64,000 bases of DNA from DAISJD01 sp036821645. Its GTDB lineage: Bacteria > Pseudomonadota > Alphaproteobacteria > ATCC43930 > CGMCC-115725. This document shows positions 42,856 through 52,011 of the stretch, in pieces. Positions within the stretch are counted from its first letter, which is position 1, and each line of letters opens with the position of its first letter. The translations under genes were made by a program, and so were the position numbers. Where the stretch lies: positions 11,403 to 75,402 of the forward strand of contig DAISJD010000004.1 in assembly GCA_036821645.1 (NCBI GenBank), in the 5' to 3' direction. The notes below the pieces were generated by a model, which was not told the DNA's origin, did no database searches, and worked only from the letters and a program-made list of their open reading frames with translations.

Positions 42856-43590
42856 ATGTCTGTGCGCACGCTTATCGCCTTGTCGTTGCTTTTTCCGGTT
42901 GTTGCGGCGCATGGCGCCGATCTGCCGGATACGGCAACGATCATCCGGCATGTCGATGCGTTGCGACAGCCCAATGTCGCATCGGTCGGGGATGTGAAGA
43001 TCACCCCCTATCGCAAGGGTATCGCCGACGAGCCGTCCCTTTATACGCTCTATATCGATGGTCACGGCAGCAACCTTTTGAAAGCCTTGAGCCTTGACCA
43101 ACGGGGTCAGAAGTTTTTGACCAACGACAAAGGAATTTTCTTTTATGCCCCACGCACGCACCGTGCTGTGCGTCTTACGCCACTTCAATCTCTGCGGGGA
43201 CAAGCCTCAATCGGCGATATCACGCGCCTGCATTTTGCCGACGATTACGAGACGAAATTGGCCGATCCGGCGCGGGAAACCGTGGATGGCGAAGCCCGGA
43301 TCAACCTGATCCTGACGGCGAAAAACGATCAAGCGACCTATGGTATGATCCATCTTGCGGTGCGCGAGGCGGATCTTTCACCAGCGCAAGCAGCCCTTTT
43401 TGCCGCCAGCGGCCGTTTGTTGAAGAAAGCGATCTACAGTGCGCCCGATAAAGCCCATGACGGGTATATCGCCAGCGTGCGCTATATCGATGCGATCGAC
43501 AATAACAAGGAAACATTGGTCGAATCGGGTAAAGCGGAACCGACGAACTTGCCTGCATCGATGTTCAATCCCCGGTCTCTCGAAGAATGA
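42856..43590 (+). CDS. LolA-like outer membrane lipoprotein-sorting family protein
   Basis: A 244-residue periplasmic protein with an N-terminal signal peptide (about 1-20) and the look of the YdgH/LolA-type domain found with FtsX-like transporters: a half-barrel for hydrophobic cargo, including FFYAPRTHRAVRLTPLQSLRGQASIGDI and a basic, beta-rich body. Carrier function is inferred from fold family and context. Its stop overlaps the next start by four bases. Confidence 0.8.
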   Translation: MSVRTLIALSLLFPVVAAHGADLPDTATIIRHVDALRQPNVASVGDVKITPYRKGIADEPSLYTLYIDGHGSNLLKALSLDQRGQKFLTNDKGIFFYAPRTHRAVRLTPLQSLRGQASIGDITRLHFADDYETKLADPARETVDGEARINLILTAKNDQATYGMIHLAVREADLSPAQAALFAASGRLLKKAIYSAPDKAHDGYIASVRYIDAIDNNKETLVESGKAEPTNLPASMFNPRSLEE

Positions 43591-44885
43591 TCCTGCGCCG
43601 GACGGGGGGGCGTCGGCCGACAGGCCGCACGGGTCTCATCGTGTTGTCTTTATTTTTGTTCTGCCCGGTCCACACGGCGCAGGCGGGCGAGGATTTCAGC
43701 CTGGGGGGGTTCGTGTTGGAATCCCTCGGGACCAGCGGAATTCGACAAAGTGCGGTTAATCCGCGCAATTTTCTGGGGATTGCACCCGCCAATCAGGAAA
43801 CGGCCTTGTCCCTGACCGGGGCGGGTGACGGGTTTACCCTGCGCATCCGGGCGAGTGAGAATGCGCGGTATCGAACGCGGGTCGATAGTGCCGATCGCAT
43901 TCAAATCAATGAATTGAACAAGATCTTTACGCTCGACGACGGGCTTACCCTGTCGATCGGTAAACGGCTTTTGACCCTCGACCAATCCTTCGTCACCCAG
44001 CCGCTCGGTTTTTTTCAAAAGCAGGCGGATCTAACCGATATCACCGACGAACAGGGTCGGGCGCAAGGATTGCCGATGGTGGTCTTGACCCGCGTAACCG
44101 ACAATGCGTCGGCAACCCTGATTTACAGCAACGATTTCGACACGGTGCCCGACGGTTTCAATCGGGGAACCCGCCAGATCGCCTTCAATTACCGCCAAGA
44201 ATTCGACGATGCCAATGCCTCGATCACGATCCGCAAGGCAACCGGGGAATCGGTTGGGCTCGGCCTGACGGGCAGTGCGACTTTGAGCGAGGCACTCGGG
44301 GTGTATGGTTCGTTTTATGCGGCTGCGGGGACCAACCGTCCGATCTTGGCGGCGCTCGTCGGGCGGCCATTCTCGTTCAATACGATACAGGCTTTCGGGT
44401 CGTTTCGCGCCAATAACAGTGTCGTCTATCCCCGTTTTGCCGCCGGTGCCACCTATACGACCGAGGATCAAACCACGGTGATGGCCGAGTTCGGTTATGA
44501 CGGTCGCGGTCTTTCGGGACGGCAGTATCAACGGTTTTTGAACCTGATCCAGTTCCATCGCGCCGGTGGGGGCAGCCCGCGCACGGCCCGGCTGGTGGCA
44601 CCCAATCTGGCAACCGATTCTCTCACCCTGCGCTCGCTCGGGGCGGAACGTACATATCTCTATCTCAGTGTCAGTCGTTCGCTCGATGATCTGACGCTCA
44701 GTGCTTCAAGTTATCTCGGTCTTGGCGATTTCAGCCGAACCCTCACCGCGTCGGCGAGTTATCGTTTGACCCAACGGTTGGAGGCGGTCCTGACCTCGAC
44801 CTTCATCGATGGCAACACTCGGTCGGAAAATCGCCTGTCACCCGTCTCAGACACAGTGACGACACGTCTGCGTTACAGTTTCTAA
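43587..44885 (+). CDS. Putative outer membrane beta-barrel protein
   Basis: The 432-residue product has an Arg-rich N-terminus and signal peptide (cleavage likely after AQA, residue 33). The mature part is rich in alternating polar/hydrophobic strands and ends in RLRYSF, with the C-terminal Phe that marks many outer-membrane barrels. I do not recognise a specific family. Position after an ABC pair and a LolA-like carrier suggests an outer-membrane export or insertion partner. Confidence 0.75.
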   Translation: MILRRTGGRRPTGRTGLIVLSLFLFCPVHTAQAGEDFSLGGFVLESLGTSGIRQSAVNPRNFLGIAPANQETALSLTGAGDGFTLRIRASENARYRTRVDSADRIQINELNKIFTLDDGLTLSIGKRLLTLDQSFVTQPLGFFQKQADLTDITDEQGRAQGLPMVVLTRVTDNASATLIYSNDFDTVPDGFNRGTRQIAFNYRQEFDDANASITIRKATGESVGLGLTGSATLSEALGVYGSFYAAAGTNRPILAALVGRPFSFNTIQAFGSFRANNSVVYPRFAAGATYTTEDQTTVMAEFGYDGRGLSGRQYQRFLNLIQFHRAGGGSPRTARLVAPNLATDSLTLRSLGAERTYLYLSVSRSLDDLTLSASSYLGLGDFSRTLTASASYRLTQRLEAVLTSTFIDGNTRSENRLSPVSDTVTTRLRYSF

Positions 44886-44916
44886 AGATAATCCATCTAA
44901 AAATAGGAGATAATAA

Positions 44917-47142
44917 ATGTTAAAAAAAGACAAATTTATTTTTAATATTCATCCAAGATCTTTAGGAAAAATAAATTTTACTATGAAGTGTGGAGATTGT
45001 GATGTCGTACCATTTATTAGTGAGAGCGATAATTTATTGGTCATTGATTTATCATTGGGCGCTATCATGCCGCATCATGCGGCTGTCGAGATTTGCGATC
45101 AATTAAAATTAGAAAAAATTAATAATTCCGATCTTTCTCAGGGTTTGCGCGCATCGCTGACAAAATCCATTACCAGCGTGATCGGCGTTTTGATTGATGC
45201 GGAGACGGCGGGCTATCAACCGATCATGACGGCACTCGCCTATGCGGCGCGCGTGTTGCCCCGGCTCGCCGTCAGTCCGCAGCCGATCCATCTGGTCGTG
45301 ATGACACCGCGAGACGGCAGCGCTATGGGCGAGGAAAACGAGTGGTTCCTGCAAGCCTTGGCCGAACAGTTGGGCGCGCGGTTGATCCTGACGGGGTACG
45401 GCCCGATGGTTCCGGATCTGCCCGATCATTGGTCGGTCGCTGTCGAGAAAGCGCCCGCCGAGGACCTGGAATCCCCGTATGCGGCAGCCGCCGTTTATGG
45501 CGCACCCGGTTTGATCGGTGCCGCGGATGTGGCGGCACTCTGTCCCAATGGGCCCGATGCGTATGGTCTCATCCGTCTTGCGGGGGGTGCCTATCTCGTG
45601 CCCCCCTTGGCGCGGGCGATAATGCAGGACCCTGCTACGGTGCTGCCGATCATCGGGCGACAGGCGGTCACACCTTGGCTGCGCGGCTATGCCGTATCGC
45701 GTTGCGGCAGACAAGAGGATGTCCCATCGTTGATCGCACTCGGCTGGTCGGCCGTCGGCGAGGGTAGTTATGCGGTTGCGCTTAAAATCCTCAATGCGAC
45801 CGTTGACCTCGTCGATCATCCCATTGCAAAAGCGCAAGTCACGGTGATGACGCAAGGGCTGCGGATCGGGATGGAAGATTTCGTCACGGCCGCAGCCGCA
45901 CCGGTGCCGGCAGAGACATTGCCGAAGAAACTGCGGGGGCAGCTTCTGCAACATAAGGGGTGGGGCCTCGTCATGTCAGGTCATGCCCATGAAGCACAGC
46001 CGTTTTTCCGCGAAGCCGTCGCCTTGTTGGAAACGGAACAGCCGACATTTGAATATCTCTATCTGATGAATATTTATGCTTTGGTTCATTTGCGAACCGG
46101 GGACGAAGAGGGTGCCTATGCAATTGAAAAAACCATCGCACGGCATCTCGAGGCAATGCAGAACCCCGATCCGCATCTCGTTTATATCAATTGTATGAAT
46201 ACGGCGCGCATCCATCTGCGCCGCCGCGAGATTGATGCGGCGGACCGTCTTTTCAAGCGTGCCTTCGATTGGACGCTCGGCCTGCGGTCTCTCACCGATC
46301 ATTTGACCTGTCAGATCTATCAGGCGCGTCTTGCCCATTTGCGCGGACAGCGGGATTTGGTGCAACGACACACCTTCAGGGCGGCATTATTCTGGCTTGC
46401 CGCACCAATGCCCGAAAGCGTGTCGTTGCGGGCAGCCCGGTTGTTCTTGAACTACACGGTGCCGCCACGGCATTCATGGGTGGATGGGATCAGCCTGGCG
46501 CTGACCCAAAAATTGGCCGAAGCCTACGGCATCGCGCCACCACCCGTTGGCGAGGATGTGCCCACTTTCGTGATGCTGGATCCCGCATCGGGTGTGGATT
46601 GGACCGTCATTGGCCGATGCGATGGTACTTTTCTGGCTGCGCAGGATGAGACTGTGCCCTGCCAAAGCGCCCCCGGATATCGACAATTGCAGGCGTTGGT
46701 CCATTATTTGATCAAAGACGATCTTGCGGCTGCGGGGCTTGAGGCCGCGCGCACGATCGCAATCGATGACCGGCTTGGCTATGATTTGGCGGAAACGATC
46801 GATGAAGTGCGGGAAACGGCATTGAGGGCGTCTTGCGAGACCGTGTGGTTCAACAAAAAACGGATCAATGGTGTGGAAGAACAGCAGCCCGTGACATTGG
46901 TGAAGAGCGATGGTGTTTGCGGCTTCGACCTGGACGGGCACCCGCATACCGTCAGTTTCTCGCGCTATCGCCAACCCTGTGCGATTGATGCGGATCAGGG
47001 GCGGCTGTTGCGTTTGATCGCCGATCGTCGGCACGATGTGGGAAGCCTGTGTGCGGCCCTGGCGATTGATCAGGACAGACTGAACGGGACGATCAGGCAA
47101 TTGGAAAAATTGGGCATCGTACGTCAAGTGGTCGGCGCCTAG
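44917..47142 (+). CDS. 741-residue orphan with TPR-like middle and C-terminal winged-helix-like domain
   Basis: No family is recognised. The N-terminal ~45 residues include MKCGDCD and are encoded by AT-rich DNA; residues ~60-250 contain a Rossmann-like stretch (PIHLVVMTPRDG); residues ~330-520 are helical with TPR-like spacing; and the last ~70 residues (DQGRLLRLIADRRHDVGSLC, then AALAIDQDRLNGTIRQLEKL) look like a winged helix of the kind used as RiPP leader-recognition (PqqD-like) domains. No signal peptide or membrane span is seen. AGGAGA precedes the ATG. Its location in the TOMM cluster suggests a precursor- or immunity-related role, but function is unknown. Confidence 0.7.
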   Translation: MLKKDKFIFNIHPRSLGKINFTMKCGDCDVVPFISESDNLLVIDLSLGAIMPHHAAVEICDQLKLEKINNSDLSQGLRASLTKSITSVIGVLIDAETAGYQPIMTALAYAARVLPRLAVSPQPIHLVVMTPRDGSAMGEENEWFLQALAEQLGARLILTGYGPMVPDLPDHWSVAVEKAPAEDLESPYAAAAVYGAPGLIGAADVAALCPNGPDAYGLIRLAGGAYLVPPLARAIMQDPATVLPIIGRQAVTPWLRGYAVSRCGRQEDVPSLIALGWSAVGEGSYAVALKILNATVDLVDHPIAKAQVTVMTQGLRIGMEDFVTAAAAPVPAETLPKKLRGQLLQHKGWGLVMSGHAHEAQPFFREAVALLETEQPTFEYLYLMNIYALVHLRTGDEEGAYAIEKTIARHLEAMQNPDPHLVYINCMNTARIHLRRREIDAADRLFKRAFDWTLGLRSLTDHLTCQIYQARLAHLRGQRDLVQRHTFRAALFWLAAPMPESVSLRAARLFLNYTVPPRHSWVDGISLALTQKLAEAYGIAPPPVGEDVPTFVMLDPASGVDWTVIGRCDGTFLAAQDETVPCQSAPGYRQLQALVHYLIKDDLAAAGLEAARTIAIDDRLGYDLAETIDEVRETALRASCETVWFNKKRINGVEEQQPVTLVKSDGVCGFDLDGHPHTVSFSRYRQPCAIDADQGRLLRLIADRRHDVGSLCAALAIDQDRLNGTIRQLEKLGIVRQVVGA

Positions 47143-47157
47143 CAGTCATGCGCGGTG

Positions 47158-47181
47158 GTGGGGGCGGTGATGTGCCCCCAC
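47158..47181 (+). other. GC-rich stem-loop after the orphan gene
   Basis: GTGGGGGC (47158-47165) pairs with GCCCCCAC (47174-47181). No T tract follows, so termination is doubtful; it separates the orphan from the sulfotransferase gene. Confidence 0.35.
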
Positions 47182-47223
47182 TGCTTGTCGGCTCGGCGAA
47201 AAACGGCGTGAAGGAAAATATAA

Positions 47224-48054
47224 GTGCACATATTGCCCAAGCGATTACCCATCGATAATTTTCGTATCCTGCCGGATTTTCTGATTATCGGTGCCCAAAA
47301 ATGTGGGACGACCGCCCTTTTTGATTATTTGTCCGAGCATCCACAGGTTAAGCCGTCGATCGTGAAAGAAGTCCAATTCTATGATGTCAATTATGCCAAG
47401 GGACTAGAGTGGTATAAGTCACATTTCCCCAATCATGTTCTGCCTGATTTCTATGGAACTCAGCTATTCAGATCTTGGATTACGGGCGAAGCCTCGCCTT
47501 ATTATCTAAGGTCGTATGCGGCCCCACGGCGTCTCGCCGCGGTTTGTCGTCAAAGCGGGAAACGACCGAAATTGATCGTCCTCTTCCGTGATCCTGTGAT
47601 GCGGGCATATTCGCATTATCAAATGTCGCGAATGCAGTATGGTGTCGAGGATCTTTCATTTATCGATGGGCTTGCCGCTGAAACCGAACGATTATCCGGG
47701 GAAGAAGAAAGGGTGCGCCTCAATGAAAATTATACGAGCTTATCAGATGTGCTTTTCGGCTATAAGCGGCTCGGCCATTATGCAGAACAATTGGAGCATT
47801 GGTTCGAGTTTTTCCCCAAAGAGTCGTTTCTGATCGTTCAGAGCGAGGATCTGGCAAGACATCCCAGTCGGGTATTCGGGCAAGTGTGTGAGTTCCTTAA
47901 ATTAAGATCTTGGAAACCAAAACAATTTGAACTGAAGAACGCACGACATTATCCACATCTCGAGGCGGCGGCGCACGAGACACTCAAAGAATATTTCAGT
48001 GAAAAAAACGAAAAACTATTTTCATTGATCGGACGACGGTTTGATTGGTCATAA
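47224..48054 (+). CDS. Sulfotransferase-domain protein
   Basis: Transfers sulfate from PAPS to a hydroxyl or amine. The 276-residue protein shows the 5'-phosphosulfate loop IIGAQKCGTTAL (about 21-32) and the 3'-phosphate motif RDPVMRAYSHYQMSR (about 124-138), as in heparan N-sulfotransferase-like bacterial enzymes. It begins with GTG after AAGGAA. Substrate unknown: it could sulfate the cluster product or an unrelated surface glycan. Composition is lower in GC than the following pcc genes. Confidence 0.9.
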   Translation: MHILPKRLPIDNFRILPDFLIIGAQKCGTTALFDYLSEHPQVKPSIVKEVQFYDVNYAKGLEWYKSHFPNHVLPDFYGTQLFRSWITGEASPYYLRSYAAPRRLAAVCRQSGKRPKLIVLFRDPVMRAYSHYQMSRMQYGVEDLSFIDGLAAETERLSGEEERVRLNENYTSLSDVLFGYKRLGHYAEQLEHWFEFFPKESFLIVQSEDLARHPSRVFGQVCEFLKLRSWKPKQFELKNARHYPHLEAAAHETLKEYFSEKNEKLFSLIGRRFDWS

Positions 48055-48137
48055 TCTTCGTTCGATGCGTATCAGCCAGTCCCATTGCATCTTTAAAAAC
48101 GCCGGGGGTCAAATTTTCGTCTGCGCGCAGTAAAAAA

Positions 48138-48167
48138 TTGTTTGGCCCAGAGATTTTCCCATCTATA
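48138..48167 (+). promoter_or_regulatory. Candidate promoter upstream of pccB
   Basis: TTGTTT (48138-48143), 18-base spacer, TCTATA (48162-48167), about 120 bases before pccB. Modest match; the surrounding 231-bp gap holds no gene. Confidence 0.25.
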
Positions 48168-48285
48168 GACAGCCGTCTACTAGCATGATCGCTCAGATGG
48201 TGCTATCGCAGATGTGGGGTGCCGGATCGCGGCACGGGTGGTTGCGTGCGCCGATGCGCGTGCGCCGAAGAGGTAAGATGAGGCC

Positions 48286-49818
48286 ATGCAGGATATCTTC
48301 CGCCGTCTGATGGAAAAACGCCAGGCAGCCCAGTTGGGCGGGGGCCAGCGCCGTATCGATGCACAACATGCCAAGGGAAAACTGACGGCGCGCGAACGGC
48401 TCGACATTCTGCTCGATCCGGGCAGTTTCGAGGAATGGGGTATGTTCGTCGAACATCGATGCAACGATTTCGGCATGGCTGATCAAAAAGTGCCGGGCGA
48501 CGGGGTCGTCACGGGCTACGGTACGATCAACGGTCGTCTCGTTTTCGTCTTCAGTCAGGATTTTACCGTATTTGGCGGGTCCCTGTCGGAGGCCCATGCC
48601 GAAAAGATTTGCCGGATCATGGATCAGGCGATGAAGGTCGGGGCCCCGGTGATCGGGCTCAACGATTCCGGTGGGGCGCGGATTCAAGAAGGTGTGGCCT
48701 CGCTCGGCGGTTATGCCGATGTGTTCCAGCGCAATGTGTTGGCCTCGGGCGTGGTGCCGCAGATTTCCTTGATCATGGGGCCTTGCGCCGGTGGGGCCGT
48801 CTATTCGCCGGCCATGACCGACTTTATTTTTATGGTCAAGGATAGTTCCTATATGTTCGTCACAGGGCCGGACGTGGTCAAGACCGTGACCCATGAAACC
48901 GTGACCCAGGAAGAATTAGGTGGGGCCGTCACCCATACCACGAAATCGGGGGTGGCCGATCTTGCCTTCGACGACGATGTCGATGCCTTGCTCGAATTAC
49001 GCCGGTTCATGGATTTCCTGCCTTCGTCCAACCGGGAAAAAGCCCCGCGCCGCAATACGGTCGATCCGGTCGATCGGATCGACACCTCGCTCGACACCTT
49101 GATCCCAGCCAATCCGAACAAACCCTACGATATGGCCGAACTCATTCACAAGGTGGTGGATGAGGGGGATTTCTTCGAGGTGCAGCCGGGCTATGCCCGC
49201 AATATCATCACGGGTTTCGGCCGTCTCGACGGTCAAACGGTAGGCATCGTCGCCAATCAGCCGATGGTCCTTGCCGGTTGCCTCGATATCGACAGTTCGA
49301 AGAAGGCGGCGCGTTTCGTGCGGTTCTGCGATTGCTTCGAGATTCCCTTGGTGACCTTCGTCGATGTGCCGGGCTTCCTGCCGGGGACATCCCAGGAATA
49401 TGGCGGCATCATCAAGCACGGGGCGAAACTGTTGTTCGCCTATGCCGAGGCGACGGTGCCGAAAGTGACCGTGATCACGCGCAAGGCTTATGGCGGGGCC
49501 TATGACGTGATGAGTTCCAAGCATTTGCGCGGCGATGTGAATTATGCGTGGCCGACGGCGGAAATTGCCGTGATGGGACCCAAAGGGGCCGTCGAGATTA
49601 TTTTCCGGGGCGATATCGGCGATACGGCGGCGATTGAGGCCCGAACCGAGGAATATCGCGAAAAATTCGCCAATCCCTTCGTCGCCGCTTCGCGCGGGTA
49701 TGTCGACGAGGTGATCCAGCCGCGCTCGACCCGGCGCAGAATTATCCGGTCCTTGGCGATGCTGCGCGATAAGAAGCTTACCAATCCTTTGAAAAAACAC
49801 GATAATATTCCGCTTTGA
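48286..49818 (+). CDS. pccB: Propionyl-CoA carboxylase beta chain
   Basis: Carboxyltransferase subunit that moves CO2 from biotin to propionyl-CoA, yielding methylmalonyl-CoA. The 510-residue protein has the acyl-CoA carboxyltransferase fold with LNDSGGARIQEGVASLGGYA and a C-terminal half with FVDVPGFLPGTSQEYGGIIK and RKAYGGAYDVMSSKHL. The length and GTSQEYGG variant fit PccB. The biotin-carrying partner pccA follows after 87 bases. Confidence 0.95.
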   Translation: MQDIFRRLMEKRQAAQLGGGQRRIDAQHAKGKLTARERLDILLDPGSFEEWGMFVEHRCNDFGMADQKVPGDGVVTGYGTINGRLVFVFSQDFTVFGGSLSEAHAEKICRIMDQAMKVGAPVIGLNDSGGARIQEGVASLGGYADVFQRNVLASGVVPQISLIMGPCAGGAVYSPAMTDFIFMVKDSSYMFVTGPDVVKTVTHETVTQEELGGAVTHTTKSGVADLAFDDDVDALLELRRFMDFLPSSNREKAPRRNTVDPVDRIDTSLDTLIPANPNKPYDMAELIHKVVDEGDFFEVQPGYARNIITGFGRLDGQTVGIVANQPMVLAGCLDIDSSKKAARFVRFCDCFEIPLVTFVDVPGFLPGTSQEYGGIIKHGAKLLFAYAEATVPKVTVITRKAYGGAYDVMSSKHLRGDVNYAWPTAEIAVMGPKGAVEIIFRGDIGDTAAIEARTEEYREKFANPFVAASRGYVDEVIQPRSTRRRIIRSLAMLRDKKLTNPLKKHDNIPL

Positions 49819-49905
49819 TCCGAGGGTCCGGCAGGCCGTCCGGTGCCGGGCCGATGGATGGGGCGGTTGTGCGTGATTGAGAAACCCGAACGCGGGATAA
49901 AGACG

Positions 49906-51903
49906 ATGTTCAATAAGATCCTGATTGCGAACCGTGGCGAAATCGCCTGTCGCGTCATCCGCACCGCGCGCCGTCTTGGTATCAAGACGGTGGCGGTCTA
50001 TTCCGATGCCGATGCCGAGGCGCTGCATGTCCGCGAGGCGGATGAGGCCGTGGCGATCGGCGGGTCGTCCGCCGCTGATTCCTATCTGCGCATCGACCGG
50101 ATCGTTGCCGCCTGCCAACAGACCGGGGCCGAGGCGGTTCATCCCGGTTATGGTTTTCTGTCGGAACGGGCCGCCTTTGCCGAAGCCTTGTCTGCGGCGG
50201 GGATCGTGTTCATCGGTCCCAATGTCCACGCCATCGGGGCGATGGGCGATAAGATCGAATCGAAGAAATTGGCCGCTGCCGCCGGGGTCAGTACGGTGCC
50301 CGGTTATTTGGGCGTCATTCCCGATGCCGAAGCGGCAGTCGGCATTGCCCAGGAAATCGGCTATCCGGTCATGATCAAGGCCTCGGCCGGTGGCGGCGGC
50401 AAGGGGATGCGCCTTGCCAAGTCCGATGCCGAGGTGCGCGAAGGGTTTCGCTCGGCCACGAACGAAGCGCGGTCTTCGTTTGGCGACGATCGCGTCTTCA
50501 TCGAAAAATACATCGTCGAGCCCCGTCATATCGAAATTCAGGTCATGGGCGATGCCCATGGATCGGTCATTCACCTGGGCGAGCGGGAATGTTCGATCCA
50601 GCGCCGCCATCAAAAAGTGATCGAAGAGGCACCGAGCCCGTTTTTGGACCCCGCCACCCGGGCCGCCATGGGGGCGCAGGCGGTGGCCCTTGCCAAAGCC
50701 GTGCAGTATCAATCGGCCGGGACGGTGGAATTCATCGTCGATCGGGATCGTAATTTCTATTTCCTGGAAATGAATACCCGGCTTCAGGTCGAACATCCGG
50801 TGACGGAAGAGGTGACGGGGCTCGATCTCGTCGAACTGATGATCCGGGTCGCGGCGGGCGAGCCCTTGCCGATTACCCAGGACCAGGTCACCCTGACCGG
50901 GTCCGCCCTTGAGGCGCGGGTCTATGCCGAGGACCCGCTGCGCAATTTCCTGCCGTCGATCGGGCGTCTTACCCGGTATCGCCCGCCGACGGGCGAGGGG
51001 GTCCGGGTCGATACCGGGGTCTATGAAGGGGCGGAAATCTCGATGTTTTACGATCCGATGATCGCAAAACTCGTGACCTATGGCCCGACCCGTGCGATCG
51101 CGACGGAACGGATGGCGGCCGCACTCGATGCTTTCGCGATCCGCGGCGTCAACCACAATATCGGGTTTTTGGCCGCCATTATGGGCCGCGATCGCTTCAA
51201 GTCCGGCAAGCTATCGACCGATTTCATCGGGACCGAATTTCCCGACGGTTTCCATGGGGCCGATCTCGGGGCCGAGGATCTCGACCTGTTGGTGTCGATT
51301 GCGGCCGTCGCCCATCAACGGGCAGCCGATCGCGATGCGACGAGCGGGTACCACCTGCATCCCGTGCCGGTGCCTCATACCTGGACCGTGTTGGTCGGTA
51401 AAACGCCGCGCGTCGCCCGGACCCTGTCGGTGGAACCGACCCCGGTCGGGCCGGAAGATGGCTATCGCGTCACCCTCGATGGGCGCACCCGTCAGATCCA
51501 ATCTCCGTGGCAACCCGGCGATACGCTGTTCGTTGGCAAGATCGACGGCAATCATGTGACGGTGCAGATCGACCGGGTCGGCGTGATCTGGCGTCTGTTC
51601 CGGGCGGGGGCCGCGATCGAGATGCGGGTCGTGAATGAGCGCACGGGGGCTTTGGCCGCCTTGATGCCGGTCAAGGTGCCGCCGGATCTGTCCCGTTTCC
51701 TTCTGTCGCCGATGCCGGGCCTGTTGGTATCGGTCGCGGTGACGGCCGGTCAAGAGGTGAAGGCGGGTGAGGAATTGGCCGTGGTCGAAGCCATGAAGAT
51801 GGAAAATGTCCTGCGCGCCGAACGGGACGGCACGATCAAGCGGATTGCCGCCGAAAAGGGCGACAGTCTGGCGGTCGATCAGATCATCCTGGAATTTGCA
51901 TAA
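49906..51903 (+). CDS. pccA: Propionyl-CoA carboxylase alpha chain (biotin carboxylase + BCCP)
   Basis: The 665-residue protein has an N-terminal biotin carboxylase (KILIANRGEIACRVIRTARR, ATP-grasp loop SAGGGGKGMRLA, catalytic EMNTRLQVEHPVTE), a linker, and a C-terminal biotinyl domain with EAMKMEN, K631 being the biotin site. It starts at ATG 49906 (GGGAT upstream), not the in-frame ATG at 49843. With PccB it forms the dodecameric carboxylase for propionate and odd-chain fatty acid or branched amino acid breakdown. Confidence 0.97.
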   Translation: MFNKILIANRGEIACRVIRTARRLGIKTVAVYSDADAEALHVREADEAVAIGGSSAADSYLRIDRIVAACQQTGAEAVHPGYGFLSERAAFAEALSAAGIVFIGPNVHAIGAMGDKIESKKLAAAAGVSTVPGYLGVIPDAEAAVGIAQEIGYPVMIKASAGGGGKGMRLAKSDAEVREGFRSATNEARSSFGDDRVFIEKYIVEPRHIEIQVMGDAHGSVIHLGERECSIQRRHQKVIEEAPSPFLDPATRAAMGAQAVALAKAVQYQSAGTVEFIVDRDRNFYFLEMNTRLQVEHPVTEEVTGLDLVELMIRVAAGEPLPITQDQVTLTGSALEARVYAEDPLRNFLPSIGRLTRYRPPTGEGVRVDTGVYEGAEISMFYDPMIAKLVTYGPTRAIATERMAAALDAFAIRGVNHNIGFLAAIMGRDRFKSGKLSTDFIGTEFPDGFHGADLGAEDLDLLVSIAAVAHQRAADRDATSGYHLHPVPVPHTWTVLVGKTPRVARTLSVEPTPVGPEDGYRVTLDGRTRQIQSPWQPGDTLFVGKIDGNHVTVQIDRVGVIWRLFRAGAAIEMRVVNERTGALAALMPVKVPPDLSRFLLSPMPGLLVSVAVTAGQEVKAGEELAVVEAMKMENVLRAERDGTIKRIAAEKGDSLAVDQIILEFA

Positions 51904-51927
51904 ACGCCGCTTGGGATCACCAAGACG

Positions 51928-51961
51928 AAACAGCCGGACCTTGGTTGGGGTCCGGCTGTTT
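51928..51961. terminator. Bidirectional terminator between pccA and the MCP gene
   Basis: AAACAGCCGGACC (51928-51940) and GGTCCGGCTGTTT (51949-51961) form a 13-bp perfect stem with loop TTGGTTGG, lying between convergent genes. A/T tracts on both sides are short, but placement supports a shared terminator. Confidence 0.8.
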
Positions 51962-52011
51962 GGCGTTTTGGGAGGGGCGAGGCGTTGTAACGGCGCTGAT
52001 TTGTCCTGATC

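Noticed and set aside
48997..51156. 719-residue minus-strand ORF
   Set aside because: Shadow of pccB-pccA: composition is His/Arg/Asp-rich low-quality protein with no family features, while both plus-strand genes are unmistakable.
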